Notes: generated from the letters alone by a model not told the origin. A stretch of DNA of 36,710 nt from DAOTWA01 sp034435955 (GCA_034435955.1 DAOTWA010000006.1:1-36710); one strand, 5' to 3'. Counted from the stretch's first letter, positions 24,741 through 33,471 are shown. Made by a program: numbers and translations.

Positions 24741-24852
24741 CATTTCGCCCATGTGATCATCAAAGCAGAAGGAATCACGTCTGGCACTCATTAAACGTGT
24801 GGAGGCGTGATCGCTGCCGGTCTTCTTTCGTCCCGCTGATACGAAACCTTCA

Positions 24853-25830
24853 ATGGATATGATCATGAACAGACGGATTTTTTTCTTCACATTCACCCTG
24901 CTTGTCCTGACGGCCAGCCTGTTAGGCGCGTGCCTTCCAACCGGCAAGCCATCTTCGCCATTGGCCACCCAACCAGCCCCCGCTGTTACCCCGACGCAGA
25001 TCGCTTTAGTCGACGGCCTGGGGCGCACGGTGCGAATGGAAGCTCCCGCGAAGCGGGTGGTCTCCCTGGCGCCTTCCAACACCGAGATTCTCTTCGCGCT
25101 GGGCGCCGGCAGCCAGGTGGTCGGTCGGGATGATTTCTCGGATTACCCAACCGAGGCCAAGAAGCTGCCCAGCGTGGGCGGTTCGATGAGCAAGTACGAC
25201 CTGGAAGCCATCGCCAATCTGAAACCCGACCTGGTGCTCGCCGCGGGGATCAACACCCCCGATCAGGTCAAGGCCCTGGAGAACCTGGGGCTGACGGTGT
25301 ACTACCTGCCGAATCCATCCGACTTTAACGGATTATTCAACAACATCCTGGCGGTGGCGCGGCTGGTCGGGCGCGACCAGGCGGGTGAGGAACTGAAGGC
25401 CAGCCTGGAGGCGCGGGTCGCCAAGGTCCAGGCGCAGGTCGCCAGGAGCCAGGAGCTCCCGCTGGTTTATTACGAGCTGGACGGCAGCGATCCAACAAAA
25501 CCGTGGACGGCAGGACCTCAGTCGTTTATCGATTTGATCATCCGCACAGCGGGCGGCCGCAACGTCGGCGCGGATTTGAGCTCCGCCTGGGCGCAAATCA
25601 GCCAGGAGGAGCTGGTCAAAGCCGACCCCGACTTCATCCTGCTGGGTGATGGCGCCTACGGCGTTACTCCGGAAAGCGTGGCCAAACGCCCCGGCTGGGA
25701 GAACCTGAAAGCGGTCAAGGACGGTCATGTGATGTTGGTGGACGACAACCTGTTCAGCCGGCCAACGCCGCGCAATGTCGATGCGCTGGAGATGCTGGCC
25801 AAATGGCTTCATCCGGATCTTATCCAATGA
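24853..25830 (+). CDS. btuF: Cobalamin ABC transporter substrate-binding lipoprotein
   Basis: A 325-residue BtuF/FecB-type binding protein anchored by a lipoprotein signal ending in LLGAC. After a Pro/Thr-rich stalk, the class III binding fold begins at GRTVRMEAPAKRVVSLAPSNTEILFALG. It continues through the DLEAIANLKPDLVLA strand-turn typical of the family, the long connecting helix (about residues 175-200) and the second lobe (YYELDG, PDFILLGDGAYG). It would capture cobalamin or cobinamide outside the membrane and hand it to the BtuCD complex. Three in-frame ATGs (24853, 24859, 24865) compete, and none has a strong ribosome-binding site. First gene of the riboswitch-controlled operon; btuC starts 22 bp after its stop. 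The riboswitch makes B12 far likelier than an iron chelate as substrate. Confidence 0.9.
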   Translation: MDMIMNRRIFFFTFTLLVLTASLLGACLPTGKPSSPLATQPAPAVTPTQIALVDGLGRTVRMEAPAKRVVSLAPSNTEILFALGAGSQVVGRDDFSDYPTEAKKLPSVGGSMSKYDLEAIANLKPDLVLAAGINTPDQVKALENLGLTVYYLPNPSDFNGLFNNILAVARLVGRDQAGEELKASLEARVAKVQAQVARSQELPLVYYELDGSDPTKPWTAGPQSFIDLIIRTAGGRNVGADLSSAWAQISQEELVKADPDFILLGDGAYGVTPESVAKRPGWENLKAVKDGHVMLVDDNLFSRPTPRNVDALEMLAKWLHPDLIQ

Positions 25831-25852
25831 GGCGGAAGGCGGATTTCCAGGG

Positions 25853-26854
25853 ATGAAGGTGCAGCCCTATCTGGTAGCGTCGGCGCTACTGGTAGCGGCG
25901 CTCATGTTGAGCGTGGCGGTGGGGAGCGTTTACATCCCGCCAGGGACGCTGGTGCGCATTCTGGTCGGTGAGCGCGACCTGCCAGTCGCCTTCACCACCA
26001 TTGTGCTGGAGTTGCGTTTGCCGCGCACCGCCCTGGTGGCATTGGTGGGGGCGGCGCTGGCGGGCAGCGGCGCGGCTTACCAGGGGCTTTTCCGCAACCC
26101 GCTGGCCGATCCGTACCTGATCGGTGTGGCATCGGGGGCGGGGCTGGGGGCCGTCCTGGCTCTGAGCGTCCGCTGGCCGTACACCCTGGCGGGGCTGATG
26201 GCAGTGCCGTTGGCCGCCTTCATCGCCGCTTTGCTGACCGTTGTGGTGGTGGTCAGCCTGGCACGCAGCGGGCGGGCGTTACCGGCGGCCAATCTGATCC
26301 TGGCGGGGGTGGCCGTGGGCGCCTTTGCCACCGCGTTGACATCCTTCCTGATGCTGAGGTCGCAAGGCGACCTGCGTCGGGCGCTAGTCTGGCTGCTGGG
26401 CGGGGCGACACTCTCGGGCTGGCTGTACTTCCTGGCTGCCCTGCCTTACGTGGGCCTTGGCCTGGTCACTCTGGTGTTTTCGGGTCACCCGCTCAATGTT
26501 CTGCAGTTCGGCGATGAACAGGCGCAACAGTTGGGACTGCCCGTCGCGCGGGTGCGGATGGTGGTCATCGCGGCCGCATCGCTGGCCACTGCGGCAGCGG
26601 TCGCATTCTCGGGCGTGATCGGCTTCCTTGGATTGATCGTGCCACACCTGATCCGTCTGGTGTGGGGCGGGGATTATCGCCGCCTGGTACCGCTTTCCAT
26701 TCTGATGGGGGCCGCATTTCTCCTGGCTGCTGATGTACTGGCGCGAGTGGTGCTGGCCCCGCAGGAGCTGCCTGTGGGGGTAGTCACCGCACTGGCAGGG
26801 GCGCCGTTTTTCCTGTGGATCTTGCGCCGTTCGCGGAAACAGGAGTACTGGTAG
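25853..26854 (+). CDS. btuC: Cobalamin ABC transporter permease
   Basis: A 333-residue FecCD/BtuC permease with about nine to ten membrane helices. Family marks include LRLPRTALVALVGAALAGSGAAYQGLFRNPLADPYLIGVASGAGLGA near the start and GVIGFLGLIVPHLIRLVWGGDYRRLVPLSILMGAAFLLAADVLAR near the end, which includes the loop that contacts the ATPase. It forms the B12 channel with BtuD. ATG 25853 is taken as the start since the frame open further upstream overlaps btuF; the ribosome-binding site is weak (AGGG directly before the ATG, GGAAGG further away). It lies between btuF and btuD with short gaps. Confidence 0.92.
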   Translation: MKVQPYLVASALLVAALMLSVAVGSVYIPPGTLVRILVGERDLPVAFTTIVLELRLPRTALVALVGAALAGSGAAYQGLFRNPLADPYLIGVASGAGLGAVLALSVRWPYTLAGLMAVPLAAFIAALLTVVVVVSLARSGRALPAANLILAGVAVGAFATALTSFLMLRSQGDLRRALVWLLGGATLSGWLYFLAALPYVGLGLVTLVFSGHPLNVLQFGDEQAQQLGLPVARVRMVVIAAASLATAAAVAFSGVIGFLGLIVPHLIRLVWGGDYRRLVPLSILMGAAFLLAADVLARVVLAPQELPVGVVTALAGAPFFLWILRRSRKQEYW

Positions 26855-26868
26855 GCGAGGTAGTCTGA

Positions 26869-27669
26869 ATGTCTCCAATTATGCTGGAAGTGCAATCGGT
26901 AAGTGTGGCTTACGGGCAGCGTCTGGCGTTGCGGGGTCTGAGCCTGCGTCTGGATGCGGGCAGCGTGCTTGGGCTGATCGGCCCTAACGGCGCCGGGAAG
27001 ACCACCCTGATCCGCGCGATCAGCGGCGTGGTTCCCATCGGCTCGGGGCGCATTCTGGCGGCCGGGCGAGATCTGGCGCTGCTCCGCCCCGCGGAACGCG
27101 CCCGGCTGGTGGCGGTCGTTCCGCAAGCGCACAATCTCCCCGCCGCTTATACGGTTTGGGAGACGGTGCTGCTGGGGCGCACACCGCACCTGAACTGGCT
27201 GGGTCAGATTTTGCCCAAAGATGAAGCCCGCACCGAGTGGGCTTTGCGCCGGGCGCAGGCGCTGGAACTGGCCGACCGCCCAATAGGGGAACTGTCCAGC
27301 GGCGAGCAGCAGCGGGTACTGCTGGCGCGGGCGCTGGCGCAGGCAGCCCCCGTCCTGCTGCTGGATGAGCCGACGGCCAATCTGGACCTGCAATACCAGG
27401 TGAAGCTGATGGAGCTGGTGTGCGATCTGGCGCACCGCGAGGGATTGGCGGTGCTGGCGGCGCTCCACGACCTGAACCTTATGGCGCGTTACGCAGACCG
27501 CGCTGCTCTGCTGGTGCAGGGTGAGCTTTGCGCCGAAGGCACTCCGGCCGAGGTATTGGACGCCGAGGTGCTCAGCCGGGCTTATCAGCTTCCGGTTCAA
27601 GTGCTGCCGGGGCCTTCTGGCGCGCCGCTGGTGGTGCCGGCAGCAACCCCTTCTTCACACATGACTTGA
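26869..27669 (+). CDS. btuD: Cobalamin ABC transporter ATP-binding protein
   Basis: A 266-residue ABC ATPase of the FepC/BtuD group that powers uptake through BtuC. Visible motifs are Walker A GPNGAGKTT, the Q-loop VVPQAHN, the signature LSSGEQQRVLLARALAQ, Walker B VLLLDEPTANLD and the switch His in LAALHDLNLMARYAD. A short C-terminal extension follows the nucleotide-binding domain. ATG 26869 is used; ATG 26881 is also possible. The gene starts 14 bp after btuC and is the last of the operon, convergent with the thermonuclease gene. Confidence 0.92.
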   Translation: MSPIMLEVQSVSVAYGQRLALRGLSLRLDAGSVLGLIGPNGAGKTTLIRAISGVVPIGSGRILAAGRDLALLRPAERARLVAVVPQAHNLPAAYTVWETVLLGRTPHLNWLGQILPKDEARTEWALRRAQALELADRPIGELSSGEQQRVLLARALAQAAPVLLLDEPTANLDLQYQVKLMELVCDLAHREGLAVLAALHDLNLMARYADRAALLVQGELCAEGTPAEVLDAEVLSRAYQLPVQVLPGPSGAPLVVPAATPSSHMT

Positions 27670-27767
27670 TAGAAATCGGTGGAGTGGGCAAAGAGGGCAT
27701 GGCCTGTCGAGCATTTGGAAGAAACCCGACCGATTGGTGGATGAGCGGGAGTTCAACGGAAACGCGG

Positions 27768-28415
27768 TTATGGTGTACGGATGGGCGTGGAAGTGGGGCG
27801 CCAAAGGCCGCGGGCGGCATCCCTGGCTGCCGCAGCCGCAGTCTGGAAGGTTTGCGCGCAAGCCACATCCGGCGGAAAGGTGGCGGCCCAGGCGTAACCC
27901 TGAAAGACCAGCTCGTAATTGACGAACCAGTCGCCGGCAAAGACGTAGCGCAGCAGGCGGCCGTATTTGTCCGTTTCGGAGACGTCCTTGACCAGGGTGA
28001 CGGTCTGATCCTCGACCAAGTCGCGGTTGCGGCGGGTAGCCTGAGAAGCGAAGGCCTCCTTGCCGACCTCGGGCGCGTCCACGCCGATGTAACGCACGCG
28101 ATAATCCCGATCATCGATGCGCACTTCGATGGTATCGCCGTCGATCACCCGCGTCACGGTGGCAACCTGGCGGGAGGTGCCGGTCGGCACGCAGTCCGCG
28201 CCCCGCGCCGCTGGCAAAGCAGCGGTGGATGAGGGATTCAAGGCGTCAGGGGAAGGCGTCTCAAGGTCATGGGTTGAAGCAGGGGGGTAGGCCGAAGGCA
28301 GGGTATGAACGGGCGAGCAGGCTGCCGCCAGCAGCATGCCGACAACAATGGCGAGCCGATACGTCGCCTGAGAGCGGCATAACGCCGGGTAAAATCCAGT
28401 CCCTATTTTGCTCAC
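27768..28415 (-). CDS. Thermonuclease-family (SNase) lipoprotein
   Basis: An exported nuclease of about 215 residues. A signal (RLAIVVGMLLAAAC) with lipobox is followed by a Pro/Ser/Thr-rich stalk and an SNase domain. The domain has VTRVIDGDTIEVRI (metal-binding Asp), VRYIGVDAPEV (catalytic Arg and Glu) and ETDKYGRLLRYV (second catalytic Arg). It would cut DNA or RNA outside the cell in a calcium-dependent way, probably for nutrient scavenging. The start is uncertain: GTG 28415 is chosen, but a TTG at 28448 would add 11 residues, and ATG further in would shorten the signal. The gene lies about 110 bp downstream of the glycosidase gene on the same strand. Confidence 0.87.
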   Translation of the reverse strand: MSKIGTGFYPALCRSQATYRLAIVVGMLLAAACSPVHTLPSAYPPASTHDLETPSPDALNPSSTAALPAARGADCVPTGTSRQVATVTRVIDGDTIEVRIDDRDYRVRYIGVDAPEVGKEAFASQATRRNRDLVEDQTVTLVKDVSETDKYGRLLRYVFAGDWFVNYELVFQGYAWAATFPPDVACAQTFQTAAAAARDAARGLWRPTSTPIRTP

Positions 28416-28508
28416 TTTCCGGGTTCTCCACAAAATCAGAGGAACCAACCGGCTAAAAGTGCTCTCGCCGCTGACGGAGGATTTCTGCCCCAGAGGTTAA
28501 TGAGAAAA

Positions 28509-28536
28509 GCGAACACCGCCAATCCTTTACGGCGGT
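28509..28536 (-). terminator. Hairpin spanning the glycosidase stop codon, possible terminator
   Basis: On the minus strand ACCGCC (28536-28531), a 10-nt loop and GGCGGT (28520-28515) form a perfect 6-bp stem that includes the TAA stop of the glycosidase gene in its loop. A loose T-rich run, TTTTCTCATT, follows 6 nt later. It might reduce read-through into the thermonuclease gene. Confidence 0.4.
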
Positions 28537-30167
28537 ATATTGATGTCGTGGAGGCCGAAGAGGGAGAACAGCGAGGGCTGATCGAGGTCGTTCTGGGAGA
28601 CCCAGCCGCGTACGCCAGCGAAGTCGACGTACCACCAGTAGGCGCCTTTGGCCTGAACGCCATCCAGGCGGTTGAATTGCCAGACGATCGTGCCGACCGA
28701 GCCGGGCGGTAATTCTGCCAGGAGCGCGTAATTGCTGCCCGGCCCCAGGCGCAGGCTGGCCGCTCCGCGGGTGGAGACGATGTCGCCTGGCTTGAAGCGC
28801 GTGGAGAACTGCTCGGGCTGCACCTCGACCATCATCAGGGCATTGCTGACCTTGCGCTCGCATGCAAGCTGATCAGCGCCTCCATTGGAAGCCGTTCTTG
28901 ATTTTGAGCCGGCGGGCGGCGGGGCAGGATAGCCTTCGGGTGGAGGGCTCTGGTCGCTGGCGATGACCGGCAGGTAGGTGTAGTAGCAGGCTGAAGCCGG
29001 GCGGTTCACCACCTGGCCGTTGATCACCATGGTGGAAGAGCCGCCACCGTCTTCGGCGATGCCCCAGGTAGCGCCCAGGGCGTCGCGCGCGAACTGGCCC
29101 AACTCGGTAAAGCTCATGCCCACGCTGTACTGCGGGTTGCGGCCGTCTACCACGATGAAGAAGACGTAATCCTGGTTATATGCCACCGCTGTGCGTGGAG
29201 CGATTCGCGGCGGACTGGGGTCAATGCCAGCGGGAATTTGGCCGTCTTTCAGGAAGATCACCGCCCCGCCCACGCTGGCGTAGGTCTTGGTCCAATCCTG
29301 GTCGAGGGGGGTCGAACAATCGCTCTGATAGTGAGTGATTTCCTGCGAGATGCCAACCGTGTCGCCGACCTTGAAGTTCCTGGCCAGGGCCTCGCCCGCG
29401 CTGCCTTGAGCGGAGATAACCACCGAGTTAAATAGAATGGGAGTGGAACCCCGGCCTTCCCGCACCTCGCGGACGTAGCCCAAAACCGCATGTGGGGCGG
29501 GGAAGACCATCGTGGGAGCGGTCATCTCGATCAGCAGCTCCGTCCCGTCGTCGCCGGTGCGGGTGGTGGCGTCCCATTGAGGCGTGTACAGGATTGTCTG
29601 GTTAGGGCCGCGCGGAACGTTGATGTCGCTGATGCGCACCGTATAACCGCTGGCGGCGTTCCTGACGATCTGCCGGTCGGCCTGGGTATTGACGCACTGG
29701 CCGATGATGGGTGTGCGGTCCATCTTCCAGGCGAAGCCAGAACCGCCGCCCATATTTATAAAACGGCGGGCGTACCAGCCGGACTGGATGATGCCGCCGA
29801 TCGGAACGCCATCGGCGCCGAAATAGGAGCCGTTGATCGCCACGACGACGTGGTTCGTAGCGCCCCATGCGCCGTCCCAAAAGTTAAGCGCGCCATCCTC
29901 GCGGGCGGCCATATCGCGCACCGTCTCGCGCCCTTCGGAGAGCCTGCCCTGAGCGATGGCGCTGTCGATGGTCACGTTTGGATCGGCGATCTGCATGCGG
30001 GCAACGTAGGCATGATTTGGCCCGGGGAGCTCAAACTCCTGGAAGTCGATGCCCGCCGCGACGCTTCTCCAGGGCGAGGACATGCTCTGGGCGCCGAACG
30101 TCGCCAGGGCGGCGGCGATCAGCGTCAAGGTGATGGAGATGATGGACCAGGCGGGAGGATGTCTCAT
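28527..30167 (-). CDS. Exported phosphodiester glycosidase (NAGPA) family protein with an SH3 domain
   Basis: A 546-residue protein with an N-terminal signal or anchor (SIISITLTLIAAALATFG). It is followed by a phosphodiester-glycosidase domain related to the human uncovering enzyme NAGPA and to bacterial cell-wall exopolysaccharide proteins. The most telling block is VFFIVVDGRNPQYSVGMSFTELGQFA followed by the glycine-rich AEDGGGSSTMVINGQVVNRPAS. A Pro-rich linker with YLPVIAS leads to a C-terminal bacterial SH3 domain (about residues 470-530, SLRLGPGSNYALL, GWVSQNDL), which often binds cell-wall material. The substrate is unknown; these enzymes cleave sugar-1-phosphodiester bonds. A clear promoter lies at 30248-30276, divergent from the adenine deaminase gene. 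Confidence 0.87.
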   Translation of the reverse strand: MRHPPAWSIISITLTLIAAALATFGAQSMSSPWRSVAAGIDFQEFELPGPNHAYVARMQIADPNVTIDSAIAQGRLSEGRETVRDMAAREDGALNFWDGAWGATNHVVVAINGSYFGADGVPIGGIIQSGWYARRFINMGGGSGFAWKMDRTPIIGQCVNTQADRQIVRNAASGYTVRISDINVPRGPNQTILYTPQWDATTRTGDDGTELLIEMTAPTMVFPAPHAVLGYVREVREGRGSTPILFNSVVISAQGSAGEALARNFKVGDTVGISQEITHYQSDCSTPLDQDWTKTYASVGGAVIFLKDGQIPAGIDPSPPRIAPRTAVAYNQDYVFFIVVDGRNPQYSVGMSFTELGQFARDALGATWGIAEDGGGSSTMVINGQVVNRPASACYYTYLPVIASDQSPPPEGYPAPPPAGSKSRTASNGGADQLACERKVSNALMMVEVQPEQFSTRFKPGDIVSTRGAASLRLGPGSNYALLAELPPGSVGTIVWQFNRLDGVQAKGAYWWYVDFAGVRGWVSQNDLDQPSLFSLFGLHDINIPP

Positions 30168-30247
30168 TATTTTAGATCAACAGGTGGGGCGGCGCCCATT
30201 CGCGCCCCTGGCCGCATCCCGACGTTCCGGAGGGCCGGTGTGTCTCC

Positions 30248-30276
30248 TTTATAACAAATAAGGAGGGATGAGTCAA
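30248..30276 (-). promoter_or_regulatory. Sigma-70 promoter of the glycosidase gene
   Basis: On the minus strand TTGACT (complement of 30271-30276), a 17-bp spacer and TATAAA (complement of 30248-30253) form a strong promoter, with transcription starting near 30241 and a leader of about 74 nt. Confidence 0.72.
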
Positions 30277-30284
30277 TTACAGAA

Positions 30285-30312
30285 TTGTCAACCGGCCGGG
30301 CATGGTTGACAA
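30285..30312. promoter_or_regulatory. Perfect 9-bp inverted repeat between divergent promoters, probable operator
   Basis: TTGTCAACC (30285-30293) and GGTTGACAA (30304-30312) are exact reverse complements with a 10-bp spacer. The right arm overlaps the -35 box of the adenine deaminase promoter, and the left arm lies 9 bp from the -35 of the divergent glycosidase promoter. A dimeric repressor here could control both. Confidence 0.6.
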
Positions 30313-30334
30313 GCGGTGTAAAAAAATGTATCCT
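30306..30334 (+). promoter_or_regulatory. Sigma-70 promoter of the adenine deaminase gene
   Basis: TTGACA (30306-30311), a 17-bp spacer and TATCCT (30329-30334) make a good promoter with a consensus -35. Transcription would start near 30341, about 85 nt before the ATG. Confidence 0.7.
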
Positions 30335-30360
30335 ATTGGCAACACTTTGTCATACATTTT

Positions 30361-30390
30361 GAGACCACCATTTTGGAGGGTCTCTATTTT
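30361..30390 (+). terminator. Terminator-like hairpin in the adenine deaminase leader
   Basis: GAGACC (30361-30366) pairs perfectly with GGTCTC (30379-30384) around a 12-nt loop, and TATTTT follows. It lies between the promoter and the AGGAGG ribosome-binding site of ade, so it could act as an attenuator. The RNA upstream of it is only about 20 nt, too short for a purine riboswitch aptamer. Confidence 0.5.
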
Positions 30391-30425
30391 ACCGGTCGAA
30401 GTATGATTTCAGGAGGCAATCTTCT

Positions 30426-32135
30426 ATGGATCTGGCGAACAGGGTGAAAATCGCCCGCGGGGCAGCTCCCGCCGAACTCGCCCTCCGCAACGCCCGGTTG
30501 ATCAACGTCTTCACCAGTGAAATCTACACCACGGACATCCTCATCAGTGACACGCGCGTGGTTGCCCTCGGGCAGGGCTACGAGGCGCAGGAATCGATGG
30601 ACCTGGGCGGCCGCTATGTTTGCCCGGGTTTTATTGACGCGCACGTGCACATCGAATCCTCGATGGTGCCGCCGCGCGAATTCGCCCGAGCGGTGCTTCC
30701 CCATGGCGTCACCACCGTAGTGACCGACCCGCACGAGATCGCCAACGTGCTCGGCCTGGAGGGCATCCGTTTCATGCTGCAGGATGCCAAATATAATCCG
30801 CTGAGTATGTACGTCAATGCACCCTCGTGCGTGCCGGCCACCAACATGGAGACCAGCGGAGCGCAGCTCGAATTCTACGACCTGGCGACCCTGTTGATGG
30901 ATCCGTGGGTGCTCGGCCTGGCCGAGGTGATGAACTATCCGGGCGTGGTCAAAGGCGACCAGCGCGTGCTCTCCAAAATCCAGACCTTCTCCGGGCGCAT
31001 TGTGGATGGCCACGCGCCGGGGGTGAGCGGCAAGGAGCTAAATGCCTATGTGGCGGCCGGGGTGATGTCGGATCACGAATGCACCACGGTGGCCGAGGCG
31101 CTCGAAAAGCTGCGGCTTGGGATGACCATTTTCATCCGTGAGGCCACCACGGCCCACAATCTACGCGACCTGCTACCACTGGTCACACCGGAAAATGCGG
31201 CGCGAGTGTGTTTCTGCACCGACGATCGGCATCCGCAGGATCTGGTCAATGAAGGCTCTATTGATCACCTGATCCGCCTGGCCGTGTCTGCCGGATTGGA
31301 CCCGCTGTTGGCCATCCGGATGGGGACGCTCAACGCGGCCGAGTATTTCCGCCTGCACGACCGCGGCGCGGTAGCCCCCGGCCGTCTGGCCGACCTGGTC
31401 GTTTTCTCGGACCTCCACGACCTGCGGCCGGAGTTGGTATTTCGTTATGGCCGCGTGGTGGCGCGCGATGGCCAGGTTCTGCCCTGGGAGCGCCCGGAAC
31501 GCAAGACCAAGGCCCGCGGCACTATCAACATCAAGGCCGACGATCTGCGCTTCACCATACCAGCCGAAGGGAAGCGCATACGAGTGATCGGCGTGGTGCC
31601 CGATCAGCTTGCCACCCTCCACCTGATCGAGCCGGCGCACGTGGTTGATGGTCAGGTAGCAGCCGATCCGGACCACGATCTGACCAAGGTAGCCGTGGTG
31701 GAGCGTCATTTCGGGACGGGCAATGTAGGTCTTGGCTTCGCAAGGGGGTTGGGGTTGAAACGCGGGGCGCTGGCCAGTACGGTGGCCCACGACCACCACA
31801 ACATCGTGGTTACCGGCGTCGACGACCTGAGTATGGAGACCGCCGTGCGTGCGATTGCCGCGGCTCAGGGCGGTATGGCCGTGGCTCAAGGGAAAGACGT
31901 GCTGGCACTGATGCCGCTGCCCATCGCCGGGTTGATGTCTGACCAACCCATCGATGTGGTTTGCGCTCAACACGAGAAACTGCAACGCGCAGCGCATGAT
32001 CTCGGATCGCCGCTGCACGACCCTTTCATGGCGCTCAGCTTCCTAGCGCTATCGGTGATCCCCTCTCTGAAGATTACGGACAAAGGGCTGGTAGATGTGG
32101 ACCATTTTCAGCTTGTACCTTTGTTCGTCGAATGA
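30426..32135 (+). CDS. ade: Adenine deaminase
   Basis: A 569-residue amidohydrolase-superfamily enzyme that converts adenine to hypoxanthine and ammonia in purine salvage. Metal and active-site blocks are GFIDAHVHIESSMV, VVTDPHEIANV, DGHAPG, MSDHECT and FCTDDRHP. The C-terminal part specific to adenine deaminase (HDHHNIVVTGVDD, GGMAVAQG) is present. The length is normal for the bacterial Ade family. AGGAGG at 30411-30416 precedes ATG 30426. It has its own promoter and a terminator-like leader. An acetate-kinase-family gene starts 118 bp downstream on the same strand, with no terminator recognised between. Confidence 0.95.
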   Translation: MDLANRVKIARGAAPAELALRNARLINVFTSEIYTTDILISDTRVVALGQGYEAQESMDLGGRYVCPGFIDAHVHIESSMVPPREFARAVLPHGVTTVVTDPHEIANVLGLEGIRFMLQDAKYNPLSMYVNAPSCVPATNMETSGAQLEFYDLATLLMDPWVLGLAEVMNYPGVVKGDQRVLSKIQTFSGRIVDGHAPGVSGKELNAYVAAGVMSDHECTTVAEALEKLRLGMTIFIREATTAHNLRDLLPLVTPENAARVCFCTDDRHPQDLVNEGSIDHLIRLAVSAGLDPLLAIRMGTLNAAEYFRLHDRGAVAPGRLADLVVFSDLHDLRPELVFRYGRVVARDGQVLPWERPERKTKARGTINIKADDLRFTIPAEGKRIRVIGVVPDQLATLHLIEPAHVVDGQVAADPDHDLTKVAVVERHFGTGNVGLGFARGLGLKRGALASTVAHDHHNIVVTGVDDLSMETAVRAIAAAQGGMAVAQGKDVLALMPLPIAGLMSDQPIDVVCAQHEKLQRAAHDLGSPLHDPFMALSFLALSVIPSLKITDKGLVDVDHFQLVPLFVE

Positions 32136-32253
32136 GGACAGACCAGCGCAGCCGATCTTCGCCCCACAGCTGATGAAGAGATCTACATAAAGACCAGGGG
32201 TGTTCCAAGCCGGGTCCGCAAAACCCGCATCGATTCATCAACGGAGTCGCGTT

Positions 32254-33471
32254 TTGAAAATCCTCGTATTTAACTGCGGCAGCTCCTCATTGAATTACAA
32301 AATCTTCCAGACCCAGCCAGGGGGCGATTTCCAGATCGAGGCATACGGGAAAGCGCATCGCGTCGGCGTGACGGGGAAAGAAGCGGCCTTCATCGAGCAC
32401 AATTTGGGAGGGCAAAGCGAACGACAGGAGACGCCCGTTCGCGATCATCGTGAAGCGGCTCAGCTTGTGTTGGAGCGTTTGTCTAAGGCGGATATTCGGG
32501 TGGATGCAATCGGTCACCGCTTCGTTCACGGGGGCACATTCTTCGAGGGCTCGGCGCTGGTCACGAATGAGGTGCGCGCTCGTCTGGAAGAAACCCTGTC
32601 CCTGGCGCCGATCCACAACCCCAATTCGCTGAGCGTGATCGATGCCTGCCGACAAGCCTTGCCCACCGTTCTCCAATATGTGGCTTTTGATACCGCGTTC
32701 CACGTCAGCCTGCCGCCACGGGCAAGCCAGTATGCCTTGCCGCGCGAGCTGGTCGAGCGCTATGGACTGCGGCGCTATGGTTTCCATGGTCTTTCCTATC
32801 AATACATCAGCCGGGTGGCGCCCCATTTCCTCGGCCTGAACGTAGAGGGCCTGCGCATGGTCGCCTGCCATCTGGGGACGGGCGGTTCGAGCGTAGCAGC
32901 CATCTACGGCGGGCGCAGCGTGGATACGACGATGGGTTTCTCGCCGCTGGCCGGTTTGGTGATGGGCACCCGCACCGGCGACCTGGATGCCATGCTGCCG
33001 CTCTACCTGGAGCGCGAGCTGAATTACGACGCAAAGGCGCTCAACGAGATGTTCAACAAGCACAGCGGGCTGTTGGGTCTCTCCGGTTTTTCCAGTGATC
33101 TGCGCGATATTCAGGCGCAAGCCGAGGCGGGGGACGATCGCGCTCGTCTGGCGTTCGAGGTTTACACCCACCGTCTGAAAAAAGCCATTGGCGCTTACGC
33201 CGTCTTGCTGGGTGGATTGGACGTACTGGTCTTCACCGACGACATTGGTGTACAAAACTGGCGCGTGCGTGAAGCCGCCTGCCAGGGGCTGAGCTGGTGC
33301 GGTCTCGATCTGGATCTGGGGGCGAACCGCCGCGCCCCGGCCGACCGTCCGGCTTTGATCAGCGACCCGCGCTCGCGAGTACGGGTGGTCAGCATGCCGA
33401 CGGATGAAGAACGCATCATCGCCGAGGAAGGGGTGCGCCTGCTCCAGGAGGCTGATTATGCTGCTCTTTGA
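32254..33471 (+). CDS. Acetate/propionate kinase family protein
   Basis: A 405-residue ASKHA-fold kinase close to AckA in length and motifs. Residues known from AckA are kept: NCGSSSLNYKIF (phosphate loop Asn and Ser), GHRFVHGG (substrate Arg), AFDTAFH (catalytic Asp), YGFHGLSY (His), HLGTGGSS, GTRTGDLD (Arg) and DEERIIAEE (metal-binding Glu). One motif differs: the canonical FTAGIGENS nucleotide loop reads FTDDIGVQNWRVRE. It probably interconverts acetate and acetyl phosphate with ATP, but altered nucleotide or phosphoryl donor use is possible. The start is TTG 32254 with GGAG 7 nt upstream; an in-frame GTG at 32200 is less likely. Its end overlaps the next gene by 14 bp. Confidence 0.85.
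   Translation: MKILVFNCGSSSLNYKIFQTQPGGDFQIEAYGKAHRVGVTGKEAAFIEHNLGGQSERQETPVRDHREAAQLVLERLSKADIRVDAIGHRFVHGGTFFEGSALVTNEVRARLEETLSLAPIHNPNSLSVIDACRQALPTVLQYVAFDTAFHVSLPPRASQYALPRELVERYGLRRYGFHGLSYQYISRVAPHFLGLNVEGLRMVACHLGTGGSSVAAIYGGRSVDTTMGFSPLAGLVMGTRTGDLDAMLPLYLERELNYDAKALNEMFNKHSGLLGLSGFSSDLRDIQAQAEAGDDRARLAFEVYTHRLKKAIGAYAVLLGGLDVLVFTDDIGVQNWRVREAACQGLSWCGLDLDLGANRRAPADRPALISDPRSRVRVVSMPTDEERIIAEEGVRLLQEADYAAL

Noticed and set aside
30341..30390. Purine riboswitch upstream of adenine deaminase
   Set aside because: The conserved three-way-junction core is absent and the RNA before the hairpin is too short.
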